This document shows positions 25,801-38,300 of a stretch of DNA of 64,000 bases, one piece after another; position 1 is the stretch's first letter; each line of letters begins with the position of its first letter. Made by a program: the position numbers and the translations under genes. The notes beneath the pieces were generated by a model, which worked only from the letters and a program-made list of their open reading frames with translations, was not told where the DNA came from and made no database searches. Source of the stretch: Campylorhamphus procurvoides (lineage: Eukaryota > Chordata > Aves > Passeriformes > Dendrocolaptidae); contig WBMV01001018.1 in assembly GCA_013396655.1 (NCBI GenBank), positions 737,945-801,944 on the forward strand. The letters run 5' to 3'.

Positions 25801-28702
25801 AAAAAATTGAAGATAGTAAAATTACGAAATTGCCAGCTTAAAAAAAAACTTACAAAATACTTCAGCTCCACAAGTTTACCCAGAAAATGTTATCATTAAA
25901 TTCTGTGTTCCGTTGCACCTTCATAAGGATAGTGGAACTTTATTTTTAGGAAAATACAACACCAGTGCCTAAAAAAGGAGAAGTAGGGAATTTGGACTTT
26001 TATGTGATCCCAGCATCCCAGAAGAGAGATCTTTCCTGCATGGCTCCATTGTTTCCAAGGTCCACACTGCTTCACTATTGAGTCACTACAAAGTTTTCAT
26101 CGTTGTCCCTGGAATTAATTTGCTCTCCTGGTCAGCTGGAACCCAAGTTTGATGACCTTCCAGTCACTCAGCAGACTCCATTTTTCTCCGAAGCCTTTTC
26201 TGGTAGAACACATACAAACAGTCCCAAAGTGCAGCTCTTTCAACATGTGGTTCAGGCCAGGTCCCAAGCTGAGGGTTTTATCTTTTAATTTCAGGCCTCA
26301 TATCTGGCACATTTGAATGCAAATCAAAATAAAGAATCACACGTAAGCAATAATGTAAAGACTCCCTATAAGACATAAGGACCAGTAGCCAAATGCCATC
26401 AATTATTCTGACATTTCCCTGACTATGGAATGTGTCCTAATACTGAGCAATTGTATGTTAACAATCCCACATGAACTGTTCCTAATGGCAACTCCACTGA
26501 GCTGAACCATTACTGTGATAGTATTCAATAATGTCATTTTTAATTGCATACATCCAAGCTGTCCCAATCCTTTTGTGGAAGAAAAATGGTGTAATATTCA
26601 TATAAAAATCACGAGCACAAAGCCACTCTTGTTGCTTTTCTTTAAATGGAGAGAAAAATTTCTGCTCCCAAACTGGGACCTTGTCTTCCAAATTGCAGCC
26701 CGGAGCATATTTTTGTGGCTGAGTTATAAACCCCTGAAAATGGGGGTTTGTAATCAAAAAGGGAGCCATGATGAATGTGTCACGGTACTTAATTAGATGT
26801 CTTTAACCCCCTCCCTGACACTTGCATTGCCACAAAAGATGGTGTGCCAGCTCTTCTCTCTTATCTGCCTCCTGTGATCCTCTGGACCATTGCAGGGTCA
26901 GCAAGAGGACATGTTTTATTAGCAATAATGAGCTTGAGGCAGGAAAAGAAAATATTCCTTATTGATTTATTGTGTCCTAAATTGGATTTATTTGAGCAGC
27001 TTGGTTTTGGTTGCTCCTGGTGAAGGTTTTCTAACTCTCATGACCTGTGGATGGTCCCTGCAGAACTGAATAAGGATGACTGTGCCTGTGATTGGTATCC
27101 CTGCTCTGGAAGATGTTATTCTTGTGGTGGCTTAAGAAACATTCCCTTCCCACTGTTCTTCCTCTTTGTTCCCTTCTGAAGTTGCGCACCATGAAGGATC
27201 TTTCCTCATCCTCAGGGTCCAGCCTAGGACTGCTGCAGGTGGATGCAGAGCTCTGTGCCATCCTTCCCTTGAGAGTCCCTGCACTCCACTCACTGTGTGG
27301 CACACAGGAGGGAGGGAAGGAAACATCACACTGAGAGCAGCCAGCCCAAAAGCCCTGGAGCTTTCTTTACAGATTCTGAGGATCTCCTGTTTCTCCAGGG
27401 CATTCCCCATCCCAACCCCACAACACCTACATAAAGCAGGATAACCACCTCGTGTCCACTTTGTCCATCTGAGCTGAAAAAGTACCCCACAGTTGTGCCT
27501 GCACTGGAAATTCTCCTGATTTCCAAAAGCAATGGATGGCCATTAGTGTGACTGCTGTGGTGCTTTCTGCTTTTCATCCTCATCAGTCAGTAGTGCTTTA
27601 CATTTGTTCAGTTCCTTTTCTGCCACCAGAGCTTGCCTGGGAAAGGAAATGAGCAGCTGAGGGAATGTGTAGTTTGGACTGGGACTCGAAACAACCCTTT
27701 CTGTGACGAGTGAACAGCTATGCTGGCACTTCCAAACTGACACTTTGAATACCATTGCTGGCTTCTTGGAAGCCACTGAAATGCCCAGAGCACTTAACAC
27801 ATGTTTTTAGACTCTCTTTTAGCAAACTCTGGCCTCAACTTCTTCATCACTTACAGATAGTTTAAAATCTAAAGGTTCTGTTTGTGACCATAGTTTCTAG
27901 ATCTAGAGAGGAAAGGAAATGGAGATTGAAAAAAAGGTCATTGTTTAACCATTTAGTTTGTTAAGCTCCCTCTAGGGACCATACATCACAGCCTTGTGAG
28001 ATAAAACATTTAATGCAATTATTCTTCACTAGTATCCACGTCCTCACAGAACCATTACTGGCTCTGCCACAGTCTGTGTTTGAGTTGGATTATCTGGGCA
28101 TCTTCAGCTCTTCTACAAACAGATGTTGGAGGAGCTGCAGAAGTCCTGAAACCTCCCTGCACTTGTAAAAGCAATCACTCCCAAACATTTCTTGTTTGGA
28201 CAAGTGACAGAGCGGTAAGGAGAAGAAAATGCTCCTGTCTGTAAACTCAACTCAGGTTGTTCTTTGAAGAGAGCGAGCTGTCCAAGAGCTGCCAAGATGC
28301 CCTCTGCTCATGCAGTCCTCAGTGGGCAAGTGTCCTCATTCTCACAAAACCATGGACACAGCAGCCAAGGCTCTGAATCTTGTGAAGAGTGTTTACTCCC
28401 CTGCCCTGGGGGTGCTTGCTGCAGGTCAGGGCCAGAGTTATCGCTAAAGGAAGCAAAGGCAGCAGGCAGAGCCTGGCTCCTGCTGCTGCTTTTATGTCCC
28501 ATGTAAATAATTACACGACCCCATGAATCACAGACTGCATCCTTCACCAAACACGTAGGGTTAGAGTGCCCTGAACTTCACAGCAGCGGTGATTTAGCTC
28601 TAGCAACTCACTTTTATATGCTTTAATTTCAGTTTTATACCTTAAACCTGCTGCCCCTTCAGATCCATGCTAACATTTATTATTTTTTTTCTTTCTCCAA
28701 AG
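22818..28702 (+). other. SLIT3: SLIT3 intron, 5,885 bp
   Basis: No transposon or gene was recognised. Stretches near 24880-25080 and 27030-27450 are richer in G+C and open in several frames. An open frame at 23508-23897 (129 codons, +) has no recognisable domain and faces an antisense frame of similar length, so neither was called. The acceptor is tttctccaaag with a T-rich tract before it. Confidence 0.8.
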
Positions 28703-28842
28703 CTGTTCTTGTCTTCTTGGGTACGAGGGGGAGAGGTGTGAAATAAACCCAGATGACTGCGAAGATAATGACTGTGAGAATAACTCCACGTGTGTGGATG
28801 GGATTAACAACTATGTTTGTCTCTGCCCTCCTAATTACACAG
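28703..28842 (+). CDS. SLIT3: SLIT3 coding exon: end of EGF 2 and EGF-like domain 3
   Basis: This 140-nt exon (phase 2 in, 1 out) gives [13 protein letters not shown], closing EGF 2, then [18 protein letters not shown] and [20 protein letters not shown] 3 is a calcium-binding type: acidic residues precede its first cysteine, and [10 protein letters not shown] fits the aspartate/asparagine beta-hydroxylation consensus Cx(D/N)x4(F/Y)xC. CENNSTC fits O-fucosylation, and NNS, NST and NYT are N-glycosylation sequons. This is the most conserved EGF between SLIT2 and SLIT3, so it does not separate the paralogs. The donor ACAG|gtaaga is strong. Confidence 0.96.
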
Positions 28843-30257
28843 GTAAGAAAGGGCCACAACCAAAGAGCAAGAATGCATGGGAAGTGCCTGATGGGAAGGG
28901 TCCAAATGCATGTTTATTTAATGCATGAGCTTATAATTAACCAAAAATCCAGGCCAATTTTAAAGCAACCTGGATTTCTTCCTGGCGAGATCTTAGTTCT
29001 ACTAATACTGCAATACCTGTGCTCACAAATATGGTCACTTTTCTGAGTCAAAATGCAAATGGTTCACTGTAAAATGTATTAAAAAGCAGTGTTTAAGGTG
29101 TCAGATGAATCTGTACTTCAGTGTACACTCTAAATGTATTTCAGCATATTCCCACACTGAGCTGAGTCTGATATACACCTGTTGTGGAAAATCTTGGCTT
29201 TTGGGGCATGGCTTTCCCCTGAGATCTCAGAGCTCTGCCTTTCTTTAAAAAAGCGAGCTGCTTATATTCATTATGTCCATTCCACAAGTGGAGAAGCAAA
29301 GGCAGTGTGAGAAGCTGGAGGCTCAGGAGAGGACTGCAGTGTGCCCCCAATGCAGGTGACAGAGTCCGTGGTCACAGAGCTTGGTGACTGAGTTAGAACT
29401 GGCATTAGTTTCTCCGGTGTCCATCCTGCATTGCAGATAAATTCCTTCCTAAACCTTCTGTGAGAGCAGGAACCCTCTTAAATGGAATCTAAAAATACTT
29501 TTTCTCAAGCCATTCTGGAGCGTTGCGTGGACTCATTCACATGGTGTCAGCCCAGCCTTCCTGGCTCAGCATGGAGGGTGAGGAAACACCTGCAGTGGGT
29601 CCTACTTCCAGCCTTTGAAATGGGTTTATTGCCTTCAGAGCATGGAGAAGTAATGAAGGGCTTCTTGTACACTGGAATATATTACATGTCAGGGGATTTA
29701 ATGAGGATCAAGCTTGAGTGGCTGAGTAAAGCAGGAGGAAAGCTGCTAGAATTTCCAAACTCTTAAAATACTTTTGTGGCTGATACAAAGGAGGCCCATG
29801 TAAATTTTCAGCCGAGAAAAGCCTTATTGCTTGAATGTACATTTATTGGAGCTCTAAAATGATATTTCTGCCAGAAACTAAAAAGCATAAGCTTAGCTGA
29901 ATAAAGAGTTTTGCTTGTAGTACGTTGGGCCCATTGTGCTTACTTGAGTACTGTTTGTGTCAGCTACTCTTGGGTGATTTCAAACAGAACTCAATGCAAA
30001 GAATCTTTACATTTACAAGAGGAAATATAAATGCCCTGACAAGAGAAGACATACCTAGTAATGCTATCACAGTGCAGGCAATAAGTTTGAGTACAACTGA
30101 AGCAAAACGAATTTTTGAAGAAAAGAAGGAAGTACTTGTGGAAAATATAGGATGAATCATAGTTGAAAAGGGGTTGCAAAAATAGGGGTGTTGCTTAAAT
30201 TAGAATCTGAAGGGTTACAATAGCGCATGTTGCTTAAAATAGGAAGAGTTCAGTGAA

Positions 30258-30730
30258 CTGTGGTACAAGAATTGCCTTTATCTCCATTTTGGAGGGGGAT
30301 ATTTCATCAAACCTGATCAATCAGCTGGAAGGACTGACTGCAGTGCAGCTGCCTGGGCTCAAATACCCCTCAGAGCTACACCTTGGAGCAGCATAAAAGG
30401 GCTGGAAGAACTGAAGCCATTGGCCAAACAAAAGGACACACAAGCCAAGCAAACCTAAGCTATGGTTTTGAGGGTCCTCTAAGGGTTGAATCCAAACATG
30501 AGAAATTGGACATCATGAGAAGCTGCTCAGTTGACTGAGCAGCAGCTGAGGACGTGCCATGGAAGCACAAGAGGCAAGTCATGAAGACACACTTTGGAAG
30601 GGTTTGTGTGCCTGACCTGGAAAGAGAGGGGTCTATTGACCAAAGAGTTTGACTGAAGTCTCCTCTGTATATTCTCTTCAAATAAACCTTTCCATACTGA
30701 AGGAATATTTGAAGCTACTATGGCAGGATC
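30258..30730 (+). mobile_element. Possible LTR-like element (unconfirmed)
   Basis: The stretch has a TATA-like cataaaagg at about 30390, followed about 290 bp later by an AATAAA (ttcaaataaacc, about 30680), and CA-ending sequence beyond. That is the spacing expected of a retroviral LTR (promoter, R, poly(A) signal). I do not recognise the family, the proposed borders are approximate, and no target-site duplication was found. Internal viral genes were not seen. It could equally be unique intron with chance signals. Confidence 0.25.
30522..30543. repeat. Perfect inverted repeat, 10-bp arms
   Basis: Arms gctgctcagt (30522-30531) and actgagcagc (30534-30543) are exact reverse complements separated by two bases. 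In DNA this could extrude a small cruciform. In RNA the loop would need to open a few pairs to form a stable hairpin. No coding or known RNA gene surrounds it. Confidence 0.95.
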
Positions 30731-33700
30731 TATAAGAAAAAGGAGAAGAAGTAGGTGCAGATGACTTCAGGATTGCATAAAAAATCTAGGAATAGAGGAG
30801 GTTAACAGTTCAGAGAGAAAGCAAATTGCTCAAGTGGTCAGGAATAATTATTCCTGTGCTCAAAACTGTGCATTGAGGGGCCTGCCTCCCTCTCAGGTGC
30901 TGACTGTGCTAAACATTGTGTTACCAAACTGTGTGTGCTCCAGCATTGCCAAGTGTATGGATTTGACCTCCATTTGGATGAACAAAGGTTGGATGGCTGT
31001 CCAGGGAAGCAGTTCTCCTGTGAAGTAGCCTGGGGACAATGAGCTCTCAATGTGGGACTTGGCCTAAGAAGGCACAGACATCCTTAGGCAGGGTGTATCT
31101 AGTAGGACACAAAATGTTGGTAATATCCCTTTGTGTTGTGCCAATTGTACTTAATTCTGTTGTTAACCAGCAGTAGGTAGACAAAGCAAGCTTTTTATTC
31201 TCACCAGCACTTGTATGGAGAACAGAAATTTCTTTAAAAGGTTCACTGGCTGGGCTTTGTAGCTGAACAAACCCAGAGCACACACTTTTATCAGCGCAAT
31301 TATGCAAGAATTGTTGGTTCCAGGTACCAGTGGGATTTCTCAGCAGATGCTGTAGTTAAACCCCACATTAACTCAAGAGGATATCTTACACTGGAGCATT
31401 TCTGTACTGATCCTCTGGGTAGAGGGGCTCAGTTAGTGCAGATTCCTGCTTTCCTCAGCTGGAGAGGCAGGCAGGCTCTCAGCACTGCCAGGCAGGTGGG
31501 CTGAACCCTCCTCACTCCTGTGGGCTTGGGTGCCACAACATCGGTCAGACTCCAATGATATTTCAGTAATGCTCCTATGGAACAAATATATGTTGCAATG
31601 CAAAAAAAACAGTCTGAACACAAGGAGGAAGAAGATTCAAGAGCGTGTATGTGTGTTGTTCTGTAAGAAATAGCTCCCCTTGGTTTAGCTGAGTAATGGT
31701 TAAATCATGATAGTAAATCTTATGTTCCTAAATGAAATGCAAATTAAAAACGTGCGTGTTGAAAATCTTGACTGGTGATGGAGTCGCAGTATCCAGGCTT
31801 TGGGTTTTTTCCATACCTTAGTATTTTCCTGCTCTATGTTCTGTCTGTCTAGTTTTACTTGCTGTAGCCTTTTTAGGAAACAATATCCCAAATTATGATG
31901 CATGAATTTTGCTTTCATTGGTGGGAATAATGAAGGCCAAAAATCTTTCTTCAATTAATAACGTTTTGCAGTGTTTTCCTTTAAAATTCTTTGACAGCCT
32001 TTCCCCTGCTCAAAGTGGATGAAAAATGGCCAATTTGTTAAGTGACTGCTGGGAGAGAATTTCCCACACTCCAGCCCCATTTCACTTTCATTTAAAAAAA
32101 GAAAAAGCCCGCACCAAAAAGCAGCCCACGCTCACACAATAACCTCCTTCCTAGTTCTTTTCCATCTCCTAACTTCAAACCAATGTGGAAATACAAATGG
32201 ATTCTCTGAAGTAGTAATTGCAAGTTGAAGAAGCCAAAACTGAGAGGAGGGGAGGTAGAGAGCTGAGTACCATAAAAACATTCCAGCCTGTACCTGCCTC
32301 ACCAGGTTTCCTCACCATTCTTAAAGTCCATATTTTCAGTGTTTATTGCCTGTATTTCAGTAACCAATCCAGCATTCACGCTGTGTAGCAGAGTCCTGAT
32401 GGATTTTGCTGCCAGCTGATGTCTTATTTTTCCTCTGCCCAACTGGTTATTTTAATCCTGAAGCTAAATTATAATCATGTTTTTCCTCCAGAATAATCAC
32501 GTACCCAAAATCCAGCGAGCTCTGGGCAGTGTGGGGCTGCTTTATGACCTGGTTGGACCCTTGGTGGGTTACAGCTTCTCCTTACAGCTTTGTAGGCTTT
32601 CCTCCTCTTAAAAAAGAAACATCTACAGGAACATCAAAAGAGAAAGTTGTGAATTAGATCACCCACTCTAGTTCTTTTTGTGTTTTTCTAATGTCTGCCT
32701 TTTTGGTTTAGCGTGGTTTATCTCCAGCTATCAGTACAAACATTCTGCTCTGTCCCTGGCTTTATAGTTTAGAAATACAGGACAAAATTCCTAGAGCTCT
32801 TCCCTTCCACTCCTTTTACCTATTCACTACTGTCCTAGACCTCCTTGAGAGCCATCACTCTTTTGCTCAGAGTCCTAAGTTCAAATACAGAATCTTTACC
32901 TCCCAAAAGATCCTCTCCTCAGCCTCACTGTCCTCTGGGCTTCCACATGAAGAGGGGTACAAATATAAGTAAAGGAACAAATGGGCTGCACCAAACATGT
33001 ACTGTGTGCTTTGAATGGTTTGGTGCTTTACCTGCTAGTTTATTTGGGTTTGCTGTTTGCTGTGACTTTTGCTTCCTCCCATGTGATTGTAGCCACAAGC
33101 AGAAATATGTAGCACTTACGCACACACAAAAAAAACCCAAAAAAATCCCAAACCAGGAAATATAATCCTACTTTCTAAGGATCCTAAAAAGCCTCAACAA
33201 ATACCCACACCTCTTTGTTCTGAAACTTACAAAATAATAATTAGTGGCTTCTACTACTTAAAATAGGTCTTTTCTGAAATACACAACAACCCATGGCAGA
33301 GAGAGGAGGGGAGCAAGTGTTTTAAAATAGAGTTTTTTTCCCTGAGAAAAAGCTGCAAGCAGTTTGTGTCGCAGAAAAAAATATATATCTCAAAATAAAT
33401 AATCAAAAGAAAAAATGCTAGGAACTATTTTTGGTTTGATGTGTTTGGAAGAGAAGGCTAAGATCTATTTTACCTTAGGGGACCTTGTGGTGTCCTGTGG
33501 TAGATGGTATCTGCTATTTTTAATCAGAGTGCAATTCCCTGTTTGTGATTATGGGCCCTTTTTCTGGTTTATCCCGTTGTGGTAACGCTGCCTGGCCAGA
33601 GCCAAGCACCCAGCCCAGCCAAGGAACCCTTGGAAAGCAGCTGTGTGTGGCTGCTGGCTGTCCCAGGGCTGGAGCAATGCCACCTCTGAGCATTGGGACA

Positions 33701-34576
33701 TGATGTGACACCATCCCCAAGGCAGGCACCGGTGACACTGGACTGGGCTGAGGTGGATTGTGGCACTGGAGCTGCTTTTCCTCTCCCTGTGAGTTTTTAC
33801 CTGCGTGTTTGATACAGGAACAAGAAGGTTTGTGGTTCAACCTTGTGGCCCCACAAGGATATGGAGTGTTTATTAAACACTGAAGGCTTAAACAAAGACT
33901 TAACTATCAGCTTTTTTTAAATTGTGGAACTTCAGCTATAATTTCCCCAAGACAAACAGTGAAAATTGTGGCTTGGTGTATTTTCTTCCTTTTATTTGAA
34001 GGAATCCTGCCTTACATGGAAGTTTCTCAGTTCTAGTTACTTGGCAAATATGAAGTGTGTTTGCTTTCTGTGCAAAACATAAAAAAGCACCCGCATTTCC
34101 CAGTTGTGTAACCAGGAATGAGAAGTGCTGGAATGGTTGGAAGTTTTTGGCTTTGTTCAAGAGCCCAAGCCCCTTTCCAGCCCTGTTTTTTCAAGAGAGA
34201 ACCACATGTCACTGCTATCAGATTGGACTCTCTTATCTCATCGTACTGGGACTAAAGGAGGAAATAGCAGAGTAGCTGGCAGTGCTGCAGCCTCTTCAGT
34301 CTCAGGATGGGTGTCCTGTTAAGCTGGAATCCTCCAGGATTTCCTCTGGTCAAATTCCCATCTGTAAAATGTCATGTGTCATGGTAATGGAGTAAGATAT
34401 ACCAGAGAATTTCTCTTTGTTCATCAGGAGACAGTATATCCATAAGGAAATGGAATGTCAGCTACTGCTGTCCTACAGGATGGGTGGAGTGAAATCATCC
34501 TCAGATGGGATGTTGGATTCATTAAATCCAGTCTGTGAAGAAGCACAGCACAGGCAAATCTGTTCTTCAAACACCT

Positions 34577-35300
34577 CCCTTGGTCCAGAGACCGTGTTGG
34601 GTTCACATGGCAAGGTTTTGGTGGCAGGGGAGGAGGGAGGCTGTAGGGGTGGCTTCTGTGAGAAGAGACCAGGAGCTGCTTCCCTGCCAGACCTGCCACT
34701 GCCTGAAGCTGAGCCCATCAACAATGCTGATGAAAAAATGGGAGAGAAGCAGCCATGCAAACACCAAAGACAGGGACAAAGAGGAGGGAAGTGGAAGGGA
34801 AGAAGTGGAAGTGCTGCTTCCCCTGCAGCCCATGGAGAAGACCACAGGGAGGCAGGCTGTGCCCCTACAGCCCATGAAGGACCACACCAGGGCAGATGGT
34901 CACACTGCAGCCTGTGGAGGAGCCCCTGCCAGAGCAGGGGGATGTGCCCTCAAAGAGGCTGCAGCCCATGGAGAGCCCATTCAAGGAGCAGACTCCTGGC
35001 AGGAGCTGCAACCCATGGGGAGGAGGAGCCCAGGCAGAAGCAGGTTTTCTGGCAGGGACTGTGTCCCTTCAGTCTGCTCCTGAAGAACTGTATCCCACAG
35101 GAGGGACCCATGTTGGAGCAGTTCTTGAAGAACTGCAGCCTGAGGGAAGGACCCATGTTGGAGAAGGTCATGAAGGATTGTGTCCCATGGGGTTTAGCCC
35201 ATGCTGGAGCAGGGGAAGAGCATGAGGAGGAGGGAGTGGCAGAGACAAAGTGTTTTGAACAGATCACAGCCCCCATTCCCCATCTCCCTGTTGACACTAC
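34577..35300 (+). mobile_element. Avian endogenous-retrovirus LTR fragment (5' and middle part)
   Basis: The sequence follows an LTR family I recall as frequent in songbird genomes: tggcaaggttttggtggcag, then gtggcttctgtgagaagag, then a tandem-like core with repeated ccatg...gacccatgttggagcag units, ending near cccattccccatctccctg. The part that would carry the poly(A) signal and the 3' end is missing. No viral gene is present. The core repeats keep one frame open for 325 codons (34417-35394), but its translation is made of repeated low-information segments such as EGPMLE and HGEEEP and is not considered a gene. The class (ERV-L or ERV-K) cannot be set from sequence alone. Confidence 0.7.
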
Positions 35301-38300
35301 ATGTCTCTACAGTGTGCCCAGTGTCCTCCCTGCCAGCTCTGGACGGACATCTCAGACAATGCATGGCACTTCAGCTGTGATTGAATGCACTTGAATTTGT
35401 GAATAACTAAATCCCTAACAGATTCCAGACAAATTGGAAGGCATCTATATAAAGAAATACAGCTCCCAAATTTAGGAAGTGCAGCAAAATCAGGATGTCT
35501 TGCAGACACAGTGGGTCTGAGGGGTAATGCTGGAGGAGGTCACCACCTCAGAGGAGCCCTGGAAATTGTCTGGTTCAGTGAATCTTCCACAGACTGTATT
35601 GTGTGACATTTGGGGTGTTCAATATGGTTTTTCATACTTTGGCAGTGCACAGAACTAGAATACATTCCTTCTTCAAGATTCCAGAATAGTGAAAGGATCA
35701 TTATTTCCATACTCAGACCTTGTTTTATCCATTATCCTTTTGTTAAACCTCAAGATTAGAGAAAAATGCTCCTCGATTCTGAAAAACAGCCATTGTGGAA
35801 ATCTCAATGTGGAATCCAACTTCAGGTTCCCACTTAACAGGTCAAAACCTGATCAGTGAAAACTCTGGAGCTTTTAAGAATTAACACAGGATAAAAGCAT
35901 AAAGTAACTCTTAGTTCTTTGTCCATTGAGTTTTGTGGGCAGTGGCCATCAGGCAAGAGCAAACTTCAGTAATCCTGCAGAAAGAATTCTGCTACAGTGC
36001 ATTCCAGGTATTTTCCTTTACGTTTTAGTGTCTCACATGGCAGCATTTGCTACTGAAGGATTTTCATGGAGTTTCTCATTTCTTCATTTCAAGCTGAAAC
36101 AGCTTCAAAATAAAAAATTGCGTTTTTTAAAATTTATTTTCTAAGATGAGCCTCAAATCAGTTTCATCAAACATCAGCAACATTCCTTACTGAATTACTT
36201 TCTTGGAAGAACACCCTCTGTCTGTTCCACCCAACCATTTTTAAGTGCAGTGTTCTGAAATGTCCAATTGGCCCTGACTTTTTAATGACGGAAAAGAGAG
36301 AAGGGGAAAATAAGATACAGAAAACATTTCTTCCGGTACAAATTATTAGATATAAAATGAGTAATCTCTTATGAGAAAAACAGCACAGGATTTTTTATTA
36401 GCAGTAAAGAGAAGAGTTCCATTCTGCCTTACCTGGCAAAGTTCAGAACATTGCAACACTATTTAACTACTCACCCTGTGCAGCCTGGAATTATTTTATC
36501 TGTGGATACAGGCCAGGCTTTCTCCATCCCTTCTTCACTGCAAGCACGTTCCTTTTCTCAAGTGATATTGTGCAATTCTTGACAGCATTTTTACCTTTAG
36601 TCTTCCAGGCCCTGCTAAAACTTCTCTAGCATTAAGGACAGGAATATTCTCTATGCTGCTTTATCAATTATTTCATGAACGCTCTGAATGAGAGAACAAA
36701 GTATCGACAAAAGAAAAATCATTGGGTGCAAATTGATGCTCTAGATTGTCTTTTCAGAACTGCAGTTTTGCTTACAGATAAATAAGCAAAATACTTCTGC
36801 TGCATCCAGTTTCTCTTTTACTGATTAAGGAGAAATAGTGTAACTTGGATCCTGGTTTTAAAAGTCTAATGGGGCATGAAATAAATAGCTCTCATGACAG
36901 CACAGAATGGAAAAAGAGAAAGATGATTATTAAACTGTGTGTAAAAGTCCTCTTTATTGCTCTATTGTTGTTTTGGCTTCATTCTGAGACACGGGGAAGG
37001 CTACAGAAAAGCCTGAGCATGTTTCTTGGCAGCTCTTCATAAGCTGCGGAAAGCCCCGTGAAATTCAGGATTTTGCTGAAAAATAAGACCAGAAAAATGT
37101 TGCATGAGGCAAAAAAAAAAAGAGTTTTGCTGTAGTTTTTTAAGACAACAAGCAGTGCTGGTGAAGGGGACAAGGGAGGTAGTTTCAAAGGGGCAGAATA
37201 CCTTTGCTATTGGTTTTTTTCTTGTTTTTTGTTTGTTTTTTGTATTGCGTGAATCAGCAGCAATGGGACATCCACCTGTTAGTGTTCCACTTGTCAGTGT
37301 AACTTGGTTCCAACCTGAAAATTGCAATTTATTGTGGTAGATCAGACTGCTGCCTTCATTCTTTGGGATGAAAAAATGCTTAACTGATTCAAAAAGAAAT
37401 ACAGCTGTTGTTTCCCTGTCCATTTTATATGGGCACTTCAGAAACGCATGTAGACCCAAACCAGAGCTCTGACTTGGGAACGTGTAGGAGAAAGGAAAAC
37501 GGGGAGTTTGGGTTGTTTTCTGCTTTATTACCCTGAAGTTTTCTCTTGTTTTAGCGTGATCAAATATCTTCCCCAAAGAGAATCAGTGCTGCTAGGAGCT
37601 GGGCTCAGATGAATGTGGGGTTTGTTTTGAGGTTCACATAGCTCTGCAGTGAGAGACTTGGCCTGGCCCTTTCATTGCAGCCCAGAGGAGCAGCCCCTGT
37701 GTCACTCCAAAAAAACCGAGCATCACATTTTCCCTCTGATACTGACATTAAAGCCACCAATGAATGTTGCACTCTCAGGTCTGAGGGCAGATTTTTTTGG
37801 CCCAGCTCTTTTGTGAGGGAATTAAAATATGAGAAAGACTTTGTGTTAGCTGGTGCCTTGGGTTTTTCTTTTCAGAAAGTGTTTTATTTCCCTGGCATGC
37901 TTTCTGCAGTATCTACTGAATGCTGGAGGGGCCTGAAATAATGACCTAGAAGTATTCTCTTCCTGAGATGAGGCTGCTCTAGCTGCAAGGCGTTCCCAAG
38001 TAAACTCCCAGATGAGTGATACACGGGAAAAATAACAGGAAGGATCCTGAAATGTTTCAAGTTTTGCATGAAAAATATCATTTCTTTGGATGCTGTGTTT
38101 GGTACCTAGCCTAGAATTCTCCTACATTTTGATAGTGGTGTCTTTAGAATGACACACTGAGTCATAATATTTGACATTTGGGGAGATTTTTACTGGATCT
38201 CTAAGCACTTGTCAAGACTGTTCAGAAGAATACTTTAAGAAGAATTATTATTTCCTTTGAGAGTTTTGAAACTGTTCATATTTTTTAAAGCCTGTTTCCT

